Below are positions 10,591-21,318 of a stretch of DNA of 64,000 bases, one piece after another. Origin of the DNA: Trichomonas vaginalis G3 (lineage: Eukaryota > Parabasalia > Trichomonadida > Trichomonadidae). Position numbers and translations under genes: made by a program. The DNA lies in the NCBI RefSeq assembly GCF_026262505.1, contig NC_067206.1, forward strand, positions 36,843,896 through 36,907,895, written 5' to 3'. The stretch's first letter is position 1; every line of letters starts with the position of its first letter. The notes under the pieces are model-generated. The model saw only the letters and a list, made by a program, of their open reading frames with translations, was not told the DNA's origin and searched no databases.

Positions 10591-11010
10591 ATGGAAACAG
10601 GAGCAGTTTTAAAGATTTTGAAAGAACGAAACAATGACTTATCAACAAGGTTGCAAAGATTACAAAAGCTCGACAGCAAAATTGATGCGAGTATTGAGAA
10701 TTTGCAAAAATTATATGAAGTTTTATTGCAATCTCAAGAAGCAAAATGCGCAGAAATGGTAGAATTCGATGAAGAAATCAAAGAAATCAATAAAAAACTA
10801 TTTCCTTCACATTCAACTAACAAAAATATTGTTAGAAAAAAAGATGAAAATCAAAAACTCTTAGTCGCCCAGATTAATCATGTTTTATCATTAGACGATA
10901 CAGAATCTGTTAAATATTTGATCAATGGAGATCCAACACTGAATATATTATCAACTGATGTTGAGACTATTAACGCATTCATCAAAAAATACGAATCTTT
11001 TCTGCTATAA
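10591..11010 (+). CDS. small coiled-coil protein, ~139 aa
   Basis: The frame is open from an ATG at 10534, but the first 19 residues (KLLSKINLQNLTFNFFDF) look untranslated in character, and METGAVLKILKERNNDL at 10591 is the better start. Residues ~10-75 form a coiled coil (LSTRLQRLQKLDSKIDASIE, then NLQKLYEVLLQSQE). A basic stretch and a short C-terminal helical part follow. The size and layout resemble small kinetochore, septin-partner or BLOC-type coiled-coil subunits, but no signature names one. It diverges from the 636-aa gene and shares the inverted-repeat promoter region. Confidence 0.6.
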   Translation: METGAVLKILKERNNDLSTRLQRLQKLDSKIDASIENLQKLYEVLLQSQEAKCAEMVEFDEEIKEINKKLFPSHSTNKNIVRKKDENQKLLVAQINHVLSLDDTESVKYLINGDPTLNILSTDVETINAFIKKYESFLL

Positions 11011-11656
11011 TTGAAATTCATATTACCAATTTCAACGCAAAAACTATTTGAACATATTTTTTTCAGTTTTTTTCTTATCCATAGTTTGTTAGATGCTACC
11101 ACCTACTAGTCATTGATATTTTTATGCTATTTGTTTGTATATTAATAAAATACTTATTTTATATTATAATTTCCATGAAATCAAAGTGTTAACCTTTAAA
11201 TACCAAAACAAATCATTATTTTATCAGCCAAAACACCAAATTCATTAAATGCAATTACAAATTTTAATTTGAATTCTTTAATTATCATATATTGCTACTT
11301 ACACATAGTAAATTTAATAAGTATTGAAGATATTTACATCCTTCACTGTTAAATCTAAGTTAATCATGCTTTAAATTTGACGTAATTTCTAATTTTTTTA
11401 ATTGCATAAGGATCTTTATATAAAGTACTGTTAAATACCAAGAAAATCATTCTTAAAAGCTTGAAGTTAAATCTTTGTTATTTAAAATTATTTGGAAATT
11501 ATTTTCCTACGAAAAGTATCCCTCTTGTTTTTCTGCCTCAACATTAAGTGGATCTCTAACAAAAATTTGAATAAGAGACTTTATGAAGGAAAAAGAGTTT
11601 CATAAAAAAAATTCTTTTGTAATATTTATATAAATATTTGTTATGTTTAAGATTAT
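11011..11656. other. convergent intergenic stretch, nothing recognised
   Basis: AT-rich DNA between convergent 3' ends. No gene, RNA or repeat was seen. Confidence 0.4.
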
Positions 11657-12991
11657 TTAGTTCTTCTTTTCGAAGGATGGGATTGAGAGGTCGATCTTCC
11701 TGAGAACAACAATCGCGAGGAAGATTGCTCCGAAACCAGCGGAAAGGTAAGCAATCTTGTATAAAGCGTACTTTCCTTCAATTGTATATTCGATCTGTAC
11801 AGTTGTTTCATCGATAGAAGAAAGTCTATCTGCTTCGATGACGACGACAGATCTACCCTTGAAATCGAGGTTGCAGACTTCCTGTCCGAAATGGTGTCTT
11901 CCGTTGATTGCCTGTGGGTATGTGATCTTCTTGATTTCAGCACCTTCTGGGAACACATATTCAGAGCGGATATGAGAAACAGAAACACCGCGGTCAGCAT
12001 AAGGCTTCGGGAAGAGAGGAGCTGAGAAGATGTATGTATTTCCTTCTGTGCGGACAAAGTTGGATGTCTTGACTGTCCAGCCTGTTGTGTATGTAACCTT
12101 CCAGGAAGGAAGAACTGGGCCACGGAGTGGAATGGAGAGATCCTTGTCTTCAAGGTTGATTTCTCTCTGGAGCTGGCCGGATTCATCGTTAGCCCAGAAG
12201 TGATAGGAGTCTGCTGGTGGACGGACAGGAACTGTCTGGAAGTAGCAATTTGAGGATTCGCGGAAATCAATACGGTTGAACTCGCCAACAAATTCGGGGC
12301 CGTCGTTGTGAACTTCCATGAATGACTCCTGCTTGGAAATACCCCAGTGGGAAATGTGAGTTGAGGTATTGACGGCAGAAACATATGGAAGAGCCTTGTA
12401 GATGAAGTATTCGACGTACAATTCGTTGTTCTTTGGAACTGTCTTGATGGATTGCATCGAAATTGTGTTTGATTTCTGGGTAATATCAAGATTTTTGGTC
12501 ATGCTTGTGACAGAGTTCTTTGAAATGCCGCTGATTTCAAGACTGACTTCTTCTGTTTGGTATGGTGAAACAAAACCGATTGTTGTGTTGAAGTAGCAGT
12601 CAACTCTTAAATTCTTGAGGGTAACGCCGTTTGTTGTGAAGAGAATATACTGGCCAATGGTGTAGCCAACATAAATTGTCTGTGAGGCTCCTGGTTCAAG
12701 AGGTGAGAGAAGTGTAACAACCTTTTGTCCATTTTGATCTTTGATAACAAGAGATTTCTGTGTATTACGAATGTGCTTTCTGTTCATTACAGCAATGACT
12801 GTATTCATATGTGCTGCCTCGCGTGGATCAAATGACAAGACATACTCTGATGTCGCTTTATCGCCAAAATTGGTGAAAGTAATATCAAGAGAAACAGCAA
12901 CAAATCCATCTGTAATTTTATACTGGCGCTCTACTTTAGTATTTCTGATATTTGCAGCGCAGAGGGAAAGAGAAAAAAGCGAAGCCAACAT
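11657..12991 (-). CDS. OST1: ribophorin I, oligosaccharyltransferase subunit OST1
   Basis: 444 residues with a cleavable-type signal peptide (MLASLFSLSLCAA), a long luminal domain and a single membrane helix near the C-terminus (about residues 408-430), ending in a short cytosolic tail (KIDLSIPSFEKKN). The luminal part carries the ribophorin pattern: the early paired strands (RNTKVERQYKITDGFVAVSL), then the SHWGISKQESFMEVHNDGPE stretch corresponding to the family's HWGN-type box, and the late PRGP/GWT region. Ribophorin I is a non-catalytic subunit of the ER complex that transfers glycans to Asn of nascent proteins. Trichomonads keep a reduced OST complex. The gene is GC-richer than its surroundings, as expected for a highly expressed gene, and has a good Inr. 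Confidence 0.88.
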   Translation of the reverse strand: MLASLFSLSLCAANIRNTKVERQYKITDGFVAVSLDITFTNFGDKATSEYVLSFDPREAAHMNTVIAVMNRKHIRNTQKSLVIKDQNGQKVVTLLSPLEPGASQTIYVGYTIGQYILFTTNGVTLKNLRVDCYFNTTIGFVSPYQTEEVSLEISGISKNSVTSMTKNLDITQKSNTISMQSIKTVPKNNELYVEYFIYKALPYVSAVNTSTHISHWGISKQESFMEVHNDGPEFVGEFNRIDFRESSNCYFQTVPVRPPADSYHFWANDESGQLQREINLEDKDLSIPLRGPVLPSWKVTYTTGWTVKTSNFVRTEGNTYIFSAPLFPKPYADRGVSVSHIRSEYVFPEGAEIKKITYPQAINGRHHFGQEVCNLDFKGRSVVVIEADRLSSIDETTVQIEYTIEGKYALYKIAYLSAGFGAIFLAIVVLRKIDLSIPSFEKKN

Positions 12992-13002
12992 TTTTGAGGA
13001 AA

Positions 13003-13007
13003 AGTGA
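13003..13007 (-). promoter_or_regulatory. initiator (Inr)-like motif of OST1
   Basis: The minus strand reads TCACT, a full match to the trichomonad core TCA(+1)(C/T)(T/A). The predicted +1 lies 14 nt before the ATG, inside the usual 5-20 nt range. Confidence 0.6.
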
Positions 13008-13705
13008 CATTTATATTACGCTTCACCTCTTTTCCAACTCAGACAAGGAATATTTCAATGCTTGAAACTAAACGCTAATATTTCACACTCTCTTGGTATA
13101 AAATCCTATATTTTGTAATTTGGCTTGATTCAAATTTTTTAAAATAGCGGCCAATAATTATTGATATCACCTAAAAATATCCACTTTGTTAAATTTGTCA
13201 CGAATTTAATACTCATATCAAATAAAAATAGAAATTGGATTTAATTGGATTCAAATTGAAACGCCATCTAATATGATTTCAATTTATTTCATGCTTATTA
13301 TGATAATCTTGATGTCTTGGTTATCCATCTCATATTTATTGGATTCGTTCCTATAAGATGGTTATAATTGCTTAACTAATAAAATAAAGCTATTTTCTCA
13401 TAAATTCACTAATGATATATCATGATCTTTGAATGTTAACTAAGTTTTCAATGATTGTGCTGAATATTATCATTCCTGTACAAAACTAATAGTGGATTTT
13501 GGTATTAATTTTATAAAGATATATATTTTATGCATAAAACTTTCAATGTCATCAAATGACCAGAAATTTTAGTAAAAAAATGATTCAACGAATGGTTTGA
13601 GTTGAAAATTATCGCACTAAATGTCAGACCAGCATGTTTAATCTATCAAATACTTTATTGATTTTCTTCATTCTAAAAGTGACATTACCTCTTGTACAAA
13701 TCCAT
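13008..13705. other. divergent intergenic region, nothing recognised
   Basis: AT-rich spacer between OST1 and the HMG-box gene. The first part of the open frame at 13634-13705 is hydrophobic and is judged non-coding (see the HMG-box entry). Confidence 0.4.
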
Positions 13706-14128
13706 ATGTCTGAAAGTAGCGACGATAACCATGGATCAAGAAGTAATCTTCTAATTGTCACACCGTTTCAGATATTCTGTATGCAGAACAGGAATACAGC
13801 AACAAAATTGCATCCTCAATTAAAAGGAACAGCCATTACATCTCTTTTAGGGAAAATGTGGAGATCTCTAGATGCAAAGGAGAAACTAAAATTTGAAGAA
13901 TTGAGTAAATCAATTCGGAAAGAGCAAACAAATGACCTTTTTCAACCAAAAACCACGCTAAATCATTCAACAAAGAAAAAACATTCATTAATGCTAGAAA
14001 GTGAGATATATACTCCGTTAGAATCGATAGAATTACCTTGTCCACCCAAAATTATTATAAGATCTTCTTCAAATTTTGGACAAATTGCATCAAAAATATC
14101 AAAAGATGCAATAGTGGAATTGGTTTGA
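13706..14128 (+). CDS. HMG-box protein, ~140 aa
   Basis: Residues ~15-75 form one HMG box: TPFQIFCMQNRNTATKLHPQ, then a helix with SLLGKMWRSL and the third helix DAKEKLKFEELSKSIRKEQ. The conserved W and the K/E pattern of helices 2-3 are present. HMG-box proteins bend DNA or act as chromatin factors. The frame extends upstream to ATG 13634, but that would add a hydrophobic segment unsuited to a nuclear protein, so ATG 13706 (MSESSDDNHGSRS), an acidic and serine-rich start, is preferred. A C-terminal basic stretch (TKKKHSLM) and a Ser-rich tail follow. The box is followed by little else, so it may be a single-box architectural protein. Confidence 0.75.
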   Translation: MSESSDDNHGSRSNLLIVTPFQIFCMQNRNTATKLHPQLKGTAITSLLGKMWRSLDAKEKLKFEELSKSIRKEQTNDLFQPKTTLNHSTKKKHSLMLESEIYTPLESIELPCPPKIIIRSSSNFGQIASKISKDAIVELV

Positions 14129-14741
14129 TAGACGTCTTTTTATTTTTTAATTGTAAATATATTTTTATCTTCCTTTTCAATTCAGAAATTAATTTTGTAA
14201 ACTTTAGAAATATTTTATAAAGTATTTAAAAATTATTTTGTAAACCTTTCAAATATTTCTTTCAAACTCACAATATTTTGAATTAATCAAGAATTATTGA
14301 ATAATACATTTGAAATTCATCCCGATTACTGAATTTTGTTTATTAATATTTGAATATTCGATATATCTCCAGATTCTAAATACAATGATTCAATTTTTTC
14401 AATTCAAATAAAATACACGTTGTTATCAATTATTTGATTAAGATTCAATTTGATTATTCATTGCGTCTCCCCACTATATCAAATGTATATCAAAAATATA
14501 TTAAAAATTTTCTCTCTTTTCTGTAAATTATTTATTCAACTTTTTACATACGTAATGCTGTAATAAAAGTACGGGTCAATTTTTATAACTTTTTTTTTCA
14601 TCACAGTTTTTTCCTTTGAAAGTTTTCAGTTCGAATCTCCAAAACTTATAATTAAACATAGCTATCTCATTCTATTAAGTTTATCAAATTTAAATTGCTA
14701 TTGATTTTTCTCCCTTGACTGTACGTTAAAAATTAGAATCC
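14129..14741. other. intergenic stretch, nothing recognised
   Basis: Very AT-rich spacer with many runs of A and T. No supported feature. Confidence 0.4.
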
Positions 14742-15332
14742 ATGTTTAATATGAATAAAAATACCCCATCAGATAATGTAATCTATACTCAAAACGTTTA
14801 CATTAACTCTCATAATGCTTATAATAATGAACATGCTGCCTTTCTTGAGAAAAATAATGAATCTTTAAAGATTGTGAATCAAAAATTAATACAAAAGCTC
14901 AAAGACCAAGAAAAATTGCATAAAGAAGAACTACATTCACAGGAACAAAAGTATGTGAAGAAAATTGAAGATGAAAAGAAAGGAAAAATTATATCTTTTA
15001 ATAATCAAGCATTACTTCAAGCCAAATGTAATAAACTACGGAGAGATATTGCATTTCAAGATAAAATGGCGCAAATCCAGAAAGATAATGAAGAACATCA
15101 AAATTTTATCAAGAGGAACATACAAGAGTCGTTTAATGGTAGATCGCCTCATGAATACATCGAGGAACATGCCCATAATCGCAAAAAAGATATTTATTCT
15201 GTGAATCATGTACAGAGGAAGATTCGCCGCTTACTTTCTTTTAATTGGAAAGTTAGCATATGGGCTTTTATTTTACTAATATTTCTCGAGGTACTCTATT
15301 TGATATTGTATCATTACAATCACACATTGTAA
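14742..15332 (+). CDS. coiled-coil tail-anchored membrane protein, 196 aa
   Basis: From ATG 14742 the protein has a short polar start, a long coiled coil at about residues 30-115 (EKNNESLKIVNQKLIQKLKD with EEL/QEQ heptads), a basic stretch (HVQRKIRRLLSFNWK) and one hydrophobic helix (SIWAFILLIFLEVLYLILY) that ends 7 residues before the stop. This is the layout of a C-terminally anchored protein such as a SNARE, golgin-like tether or ER tail-anchored factor. No SNARE-type central Q or R layer can be placed with confidence. The family is not recognised. The coding call is good because the frame is long, ordered and has the right topology. Confidence 0.7.
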   Translation: MFNMNKNTPSDNVIYTQNVYINSHNAYNNEHAAFLEKNNESLKIVNQKLIQKLKDQEKLHKEELHSQEQKYVKKIEDEKKGKIISFNNQALLQAKCNKLRRDIAFQDKMAQIQKDNEEHQNFIKRNIQESFNGRSPHEYIEEHAHNRKKDIYSVNHVQRKIRRLLSFNWKVSIWAFILLIFLEVLYLILYHYNHTL

Positions 15333-15629
15333 ATCACAATCATTTGGAATTACAATCTCCAAAGTTACAAATGAACTATATACCATTATGTTAATTGTTT
15401 TTATGCATATCTGCACACATTTAAATTATGTTTACTTTGAATTAATTTTTCACATCTCAATTTCTTTCCCTAGTATAGAGAATCATAAACTAAATTATCG
15501 CGGCGGATAAGAACTTTTTCCAAATGGGGGCTTTACTTCAACCGAATTTATGAGAATTTACCAAACAATTCATATATATATATACACGCCCGTAATATCC
15601 GTAACTGTAAAAAAACTGCTAACTCCAGT

Positions 15630-16223
15630 TTGTATTTTGGCTATTCGCCAAAAAATGGAATATTACATTATTTGTTTAACACATATAAGTTCTTATATCC
15701 CAAATACTTTGCTCTACGAGAATCAGATCATATAAATTCTTATAGAATTGAAAATGCTTTTGATTTTGATTATTCACTTAATTCATATTGGGTGCCAACT
15801 AACCCAACAGGGCATTTTTCTGTATGTTTCCCATTTCATTCGCTTACCATTGAATCTTTTGAATTAACCACATCAAATATGTCCTGTAGGCCTCTTCAAT
15901 TTGGTGTTGAAGTCAGCATTGATGGAAATAATTATTTTGGATACCAAGAGTATTCACCAAATATGACACAACTAGAAACAAAACAATTTTTGTTCGGAAC
16001 AAATAAAACTGAAGTAAGGTGTTTTAAATTCAAATCGATTCAGTCCACGTGCAAAGATATCTTAAGTTATGGCCCAGATATTGATCAAGTAGAATTTTTT
16101 GGAAATCTCACCGAAATTAATCAAGAAGTTGGAGCTTTTGGGTGTAAAAAGGAAATAAAAATCACATGTTTCGTGAGTAGAAATTGGATATTTTCTGTAT
16201 TATTGTTACCTTTAATGGTATGA
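15630..16223 (+). pseudogene. discoidin (F5/8 C)-like domain gene relic
   Basis: An open frame of ~197 codons lacks an ATG at its start; the first codon offered is TTG and an in-frame Met comes only late. The text (SYRIENAFDFDYSLNSYWVP, then VCFPFHSLTIESFELTTSN, FGVEVSIDGNNYFG, EVRCFKFKSIQST and a DQVEFFGNLTE end) matches the beta-sandwich pattern of discoidin/F5-8 type C domains: an N-terminal exposed spike, a middle strand pair and a closing strand naming a FFG turn. Such domains bind glycans or lipids at surfaces. With no start codon and no signal peptide it is most likely a decayed or 5'-truncated copy of a trichomonad surface-protein family. A missed upstream exon cannot be excluded but introns are rare here. 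Confidence 0.55.
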
Positions 16224-16369
16224 TAAAAAAAATCTTATTAAAAAATCATGAGAAACTTAATATTTATCATTAAAATAAATAACAAATAACAAACAATATA
16301 ATAAAATTAGCTCTTTGTTCTGCCGTATTTGAGAATTTCTTTGATTTTATTTTGTCTCCTTTACGACCA

Positions 16370-16606
16370 TTATTGGCGTTTTTCCTTCATCGCTTTTGAC
16401 TTCAACGTTAATTTTTGGTAATCTACAGAGAAATAACACAACGTGAATCTTCCAATGTTGCAAACAAGGTGGAGAGCAGTATCTCCTTCTTTGTTCTTGA
16501 TATTGATGTTAAATGAACTATGACTACATATGTATTTGATTATTGACATTGAACTATTCATAACTGCCCAATATAACGCACTCCACTTATTATTATTTGT
16601 TGCCAT
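16370..16606 (-). pseudogene. ankyrin-repeat gene fragment
   Basis: From the ATG at 16606 the frame gives about two ankyrin repeats (NNKWSALYWAVMNSSMSIIK, then NIKNKEGDTALHLVCNIGRF), the second with the TALHL signature. It then drifts into unrelated residues. Trichomonad genomes hold very many ankyrin genes and fragments. Only ~78 codons remain, so this is a relic. Confidence 0.55.
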
Positions 16607-16914
16607 GATATTTGTCCGCAATCTTCAAGCGTAGAAACCATATTTATCTCTTGAAAACAATGTTATTACCATGGAACAGTTGATTGTTTCAAGTTATTAA
16701 GATCAAAATTCAGCTCAGAAATAACTCAAATATGTCTTCAATTATCATTTTTAGGCGGAAATCCAAGTTCCTGAGTGAAAGTTGCATGAAATATACAATT
16801 ATATCACCTACCATTGATTTTGTTACTGCGGAATTTACAAAAATCTTGAATCCTTTTTAGTTTATTTCAATCAAACTAATTATAAAAAAATTCATTGTAT
16901 ATCCACCGATGTTT

Positions 16915-17135
16915 GATATTCCATCCCTTGTTGTATACTTCGTTTCATACGGTTTATACATAAAAGGAAAAAAATGAAGATGGAGAAACTGCACTTCATA
17001 TTGTAGCATACTGTAATTACCGAAGTTCTCATTTCGCGTAGTGCATATTGAAAAACCGCACTTCATATTGCAACATTGAATATTAATAAAGAATCTCCGA
17101 TGTTCTTATTTCATATGGTGCAAATAATGTTCTTG
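16915..17135 (+). pseudogene. ankyrin-repeat relic in broken frames
   Basis: On the plus strand, two ankyrin signatures can be read in different frames: EDGETALHIVAYCNYRSSHF near 16977-17036, interrupted by a stop, and KTALHIATLNINKESPMF near 17053-17107. The repeated E(D)G/K-TALHIA phrase with a 33-residue-like spacing is the trichomonad ankyrin consensus. Several stops and at least one frameshift separate the pieces. It lies opposite in strand to the fragment at 16370-16606, so the two may come from different genes. Confidence 0.55.
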
Positions 17136-17366
17136 TATAAGATATCATTCTTTTTCTGGTATTTTCGTTGATGCATTTTATTAGAAATAAAAAATAGTTA
17201 AGCCTTTCCACTGATTCTATACAAAACGCTATTTTTTTTCAGGGTTTTCCTACAAGTGCAAAAAATGTGCAAAAACGATTATTCTAAATTCAACCTGTGC
17301 ATTTCAAAATCAATCCGTGTAAAGTAGTCAAAAATGAATGTATATGCAACTGTTTCTATTCTTTAA

Positions 17367-18375
17367 GGGGGTAACTTTGAATAGTTGTAAACTTTTTCGT
17401 AATTTGGACTTTATTCATCCTCAGATTGAGCGATTTGAAATTAAATGATAAATATATATTGTGCAATATATACCATACCTATAATTAGTAAATGATATCT
17501 CTGGGTTAGCTACAAACACTTAGGAGACTTACCGAAAAAAAATATAAAATTGAAGAATGACTCAATGAGTAGTATATTTGAGGCTATAAAAACATGCAAA
17601 CAATACTATAAATAAGTTTCCTGAGATACGTATAAGAGCGCTTTTTGGAAATTTTATACTAACTGTTTAACTTATCTTATTAAATTAAGCTCATTTCCAA
17701 AATTTTATTATTATTCTAGCAACTGAGTATGCATTCAATTTTGGGTTCAAAGTAACTTTCATCTCATGATGTTCTTCATTCTCTAAACTCAGTACTCATC
17801 AAAATATTTTTTCTGACAAATATTTAAAGATGCTGCGATGAATTTGAAATATCATCTTATACCATTCATAATTAACAAACTATATGTTTAACCCAAGAGT
17901 CGTATAAGAGCACTTTTTTGAATTAAACTTTTCTTCCCAAGTTACAATTAAATTTTTATCCCCTTATTTTAAAAAATTTTTAGAAGAATTCAAAAAATTT
18001 ATGTTGTAAATTTTAAAGAAAAGAATATAAATAAAACTTTCTATCTTATTATTATTATATTTCAAATATGAACCGAGCACAATTCAAATTCTTGGAAATT
18101 TGATATTTCAAATAAATGAAATATATCCACCAAATGACTAAAAATTCATTGCAAATGTATCAAAGATTGATGCGTAACAGTGTTGTTTATTCAAATTTAA
18201 ATTTTAGAAATCTCATAAATTTGAAATTTAAGTATATAACTAGAATTGGTGATATATTATAGTTGTGCATTATGTTAGGGTAATATTACTCCATGCACAC
18301 TATGTGTAAATCTAATCACATGATGTTTTATTAGCCCAATTATGTTAAAAATGTAAACTTCAGAAAGTTACCCCC
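17367..18375. mobile_element. element A: non-autonomous TTAA-flanked TIR element, 1,009 bp
   Basis: The termini are inverted repeats beginning GGGGGTAACTTT, with weaker similarity further in (GTAAAC, then TTTTT). Both ends abut TTAA (17363-17366 and 18376-18379), the target duplication of Kolobok- and piggyBac-type transposons. There is no transposase frame inside, only very AT-rich filler. It is the first of three elements standing end to end. Confidence 0.7.
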
Positions 18376-18379
18376 TTAA

Positions 18380-19307
18380 GGGTGCGCTAAAGCCTCTCAA
18401 TTTTTCTATGAGTTCTATCAAAATGCTTTGTTTACACGGAAATCTTATGTAGATCTGTCCTTCTTATTGATGCTATTTATTCTAGATGGCTTTGGACTAA
18501 AAGCATATATGCACGATCTTCTATTTTTAAACAAGTGATCACAAATCATTATCTTGTATAATGAGGAACTTTGGCTAAAATATGCTTTTTTTCGATTTTT
18601 TTTTAGTTTTTTCTACGGCGTTCAAAAAAAATTTATCTAGTTAATATTTTCTACAACAAATTAGCGCGTTCAAAACAATTATGCACCATTATATTTTTAT
18701 TGTTGAAATATATTAAATGTTCAAAATAATTATGCACCATTATATTTTTATTGCTGAAGTGCTCATAATTGTAAATTAAATTATCTGATTTCATGGTAAT
18801 AGCTATTGTCCCATATGATAATATGCACAACAATCCTAGCAAATGCAATTTTGCGAGATATGGTCTACTAAATAAACTCCAAACCCTTAAATTTCGATAA
18901 TTTTTAATTTTTGATATATTTTCATTGGATATAATGTCGTTTGATATATTACAGACAACTCATATTTTAGTATAGAAAACTCTAAGACGATTTTTATAAT
19001 AATTGCATTTATTCTTTGATATTTATACATAAAAATTTAGTGCACAATACTAAATTCTTAATAAACACATAATAGAATATATCTTATCATAATTCATGTT
19101 TTTTGGAAGAGATAAAATTCAAATTTAGAAATAGTGACATGATTTCAATAAAATTCTTATATATATTGCTTGCCCAGGATCGACCTAGCATAAATCACGA
19201 AATTTATTTTTTCTCAAAAAATAAATGTTTCGAGGTACCTAAAGTACAAGGATTTTTTTCATGTTTTTAAAATTGACGATAGGGGAAGTTTGGCCTTTAG
19301 CGCACCC
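18380..19307. mobile_element. element B: non-autonomous TTAA-flanked TIR element, 928 bp
   Basis: The inverted ends begin GGGTGCGCTAAAG (13 bp). The left flank is the same TTAA (18376-18379) that closes element A. The right flank is TGAA (19308-19311), one change from TTAA. No coding frame was found. Inside, the phrase TTCAAAA(A/C)AATTATGCACCATT recurs in tandem near 18668 and 18719 (about 51-bp spacing). Confidence 0.65.
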
Positions 19308-20091
19308 TGAAGGCTCCACGTTCATAAATTGAGAGGGTCGTAATCCTCCTTTTTTTTAATGGCCCATAACTCCACGAATACCCAAAGTCAAGGGGTCGGA
19401 GTATGACCAAATGAAACTATAGCTTCAACAGCATAAAAAAGGGTTTTTCGTCGAAAACCTTGGTAATTTACCTCCAAGATCTAATAAATTTCGAAAAATT
19501 GAAAGTTGCTCTTATTTGTTTTGTTTACCAATAAGCTCTTACGCTGCACCATTGTTTTTCGTTATTTGCAATATTTATTTCATTCTCGATAAATAACTTC
19601 TACAAATCATATATGCACATTAGAATATATTTTATTACATATAAAGAGCAAAATTCTGAAACTATACAGAATTCTTTTGAATATTTTTTGCATATTTTAA
19701 ATCATCTATAATAATATGAGTTTGTTTCATTTTATTCTATACCAATCAATTCAAAAGATTAGACGAATTGATTGTTTTATTGTAATTTATTATAGCTTAT
19801 AGTTTTTGTCATAATTTTAACAAATATCATATGTAAATTCAATAATAACTTATTCTCGATCATATTTTTCTAATACACATACAGGATAATGTTGAAGTCA
19901 TACGTTTGAGGTCAAGATTGAGAGTTATTGATATTAATCTCTTTTGAAACTAAACTTTTTGAAACAATAATCAAAAATTATTTACTTTTATTTGATTTTA
20001 TAGCAATCTTCATTAGATAATAAAATATTAGCCAGCCCTTGGGGTGGGGGCGCGATCAAATACTTGAAAATTAATTTTGGAGTCCATAAGT

Positions 20092-20110
20092 GCATAGTAT
20101 AATGGTTAGA
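20092..20110 (+). other. tRNA-like A-box phrase inside the foldback terminal repeat
   Basis: The phrase CATAGTATAATGGTTAGAAT matches the D-arm/A-box half of a tRNA. It agrees in 15 of its first 16 bases with the real tRNA-Asp at 25118-25189 (CATAGTGTAATGGTTA). The same phrase is present inverted in the right arm (about 22991-23009). No 3' half that could close an acceptor stem was found, so it is not a tRNA gene. Confidence 0.5.
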
Positions 20111-20129
20111 ATTCCCTATAACAAATCTT

Positions 20130-20901
20130 GTTTTGAAGTTCATTTGCCGAACACAAAACTTTTTTTCGAAATCGAAATTATTTCAAAAAAATATATCTTA
20201 TTTTTTGCTTTTTAAGATAGTCATTATACACAAAATATTAGTAAACTATTTTTATTTGAATTACTAAAACTTTCAATTTTTTTATTCTCTGATATAGACT
20301 CTCATATGATACATTATGAAATATATATGATTTTCTTCTGCTATTAGTTATATTACAATGAATACTAATCATCCACCAAGATTCTACATAAAATTTCGAA
20401 TTCATTGTATGTTACAATCATTCTAATTTAAAATTTATGAAACTCCAAAGATGTATTTGTATAGTGAATTACTAAATATTTCATAATGTAGGTATGAATT
20501 TATCAAATTCGTTATTTCAAATTTTATAATTCGTACAAAAGGATATATTTTTATATTATGCTGGGTAAAAGCATGGGAAAGTTTAAATAGTTCTTAAGAT
20601 AGTATTTGTAGTAGTGAAAATTGAAACACACTAAAATTATTGAGTTAGCTTTGATAGATGATTTAGTATTCATTGTAATATAACTAATAGCAGAAGAAAA
20701 TCATATATATTTCATAATGTATCATATGAGAGTCTATATCAGAGAATAAAAAAATTGAAAGTTTTAGTAATTCAAATAAAAATAGTTTACTAATATTTTG
20801 TGTATAATGACTATCTTAAAAAGCAAAAAATAAGATATATTTTTTTGAAATAATTTCGATTTCGAAAAAAAGTTTTGTGTTCGGCAAATGAACTTCAAAA
20901 C
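20130..20901. mobile_element. inverted-repeat insert nested in the foldback left arm, 772 bp
   Basis: Arms 20130-20368 and 20663-20901 (239 bp each, matching almost completely) surround a 294-bp loop. The ends read GTTTTGAAGTTCATTTGCCG inverted. The right arm of the foldback element lacks the insert and shows the uninterrupted sequence near 22972-22985, so this is a later insertion. There is no coding frame. A target duplication is not clear because the ends share bases with the target. Confidence 0.65.
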
Positions 20902-21318
20902 TGTTGCATGCTAATTAGTGTCAACGATAGAAATTGAGAGCCTTTTAATCGTCGAGGAAGTACGATTATTTTTTGGGGCGAAAAAGTATCTTAAAATATG
21001 ATTATTAATATGTTTTTAAAATAAAAAATTTGAAAGTTAATTTGAGATTCTCATATAATTTTTTGAATGAAAAAAATAAATATAGTCTATATGAGTTTTT
21101 GAATAATCACACTTGAGATATATCTAAAAAATAATTAAAAATAGAGTTTGAGAAGACTTTTCAAGGTGTAATGAAAAGTGTGATATAGAAAATAATTATA
21201 GATATTTTAATTTTATATATTGTGCTAAGCATTATATTAAATTTTTAGGAAAAACACTTTTCATAAGTATTCAATATTTGAAAATACGCTCCAAAAAAGA
21301 ATAGATTCTTTTATATTC

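Noticed and set aside
13634-13705. Hydrophobic N-terminal extension of the HMG-box protein
   Set aside because: A signal-like helix does not fit a nuclear HMG protein; the ATG at 13706 gives a normal start.
18651-18848. 65-codon minus-strand frame with repeated HNYFEH/HNCFER text
   Set aside because: The repeat comes from a 51-bp tandem duplication inside element B; the frame has no other coding sign.
20080-20160. A second tRNA gene
   Set aside because: Only the D-arm half is tRNA-like; there is no matching acceptor 3' strand or clear anticodon stem.
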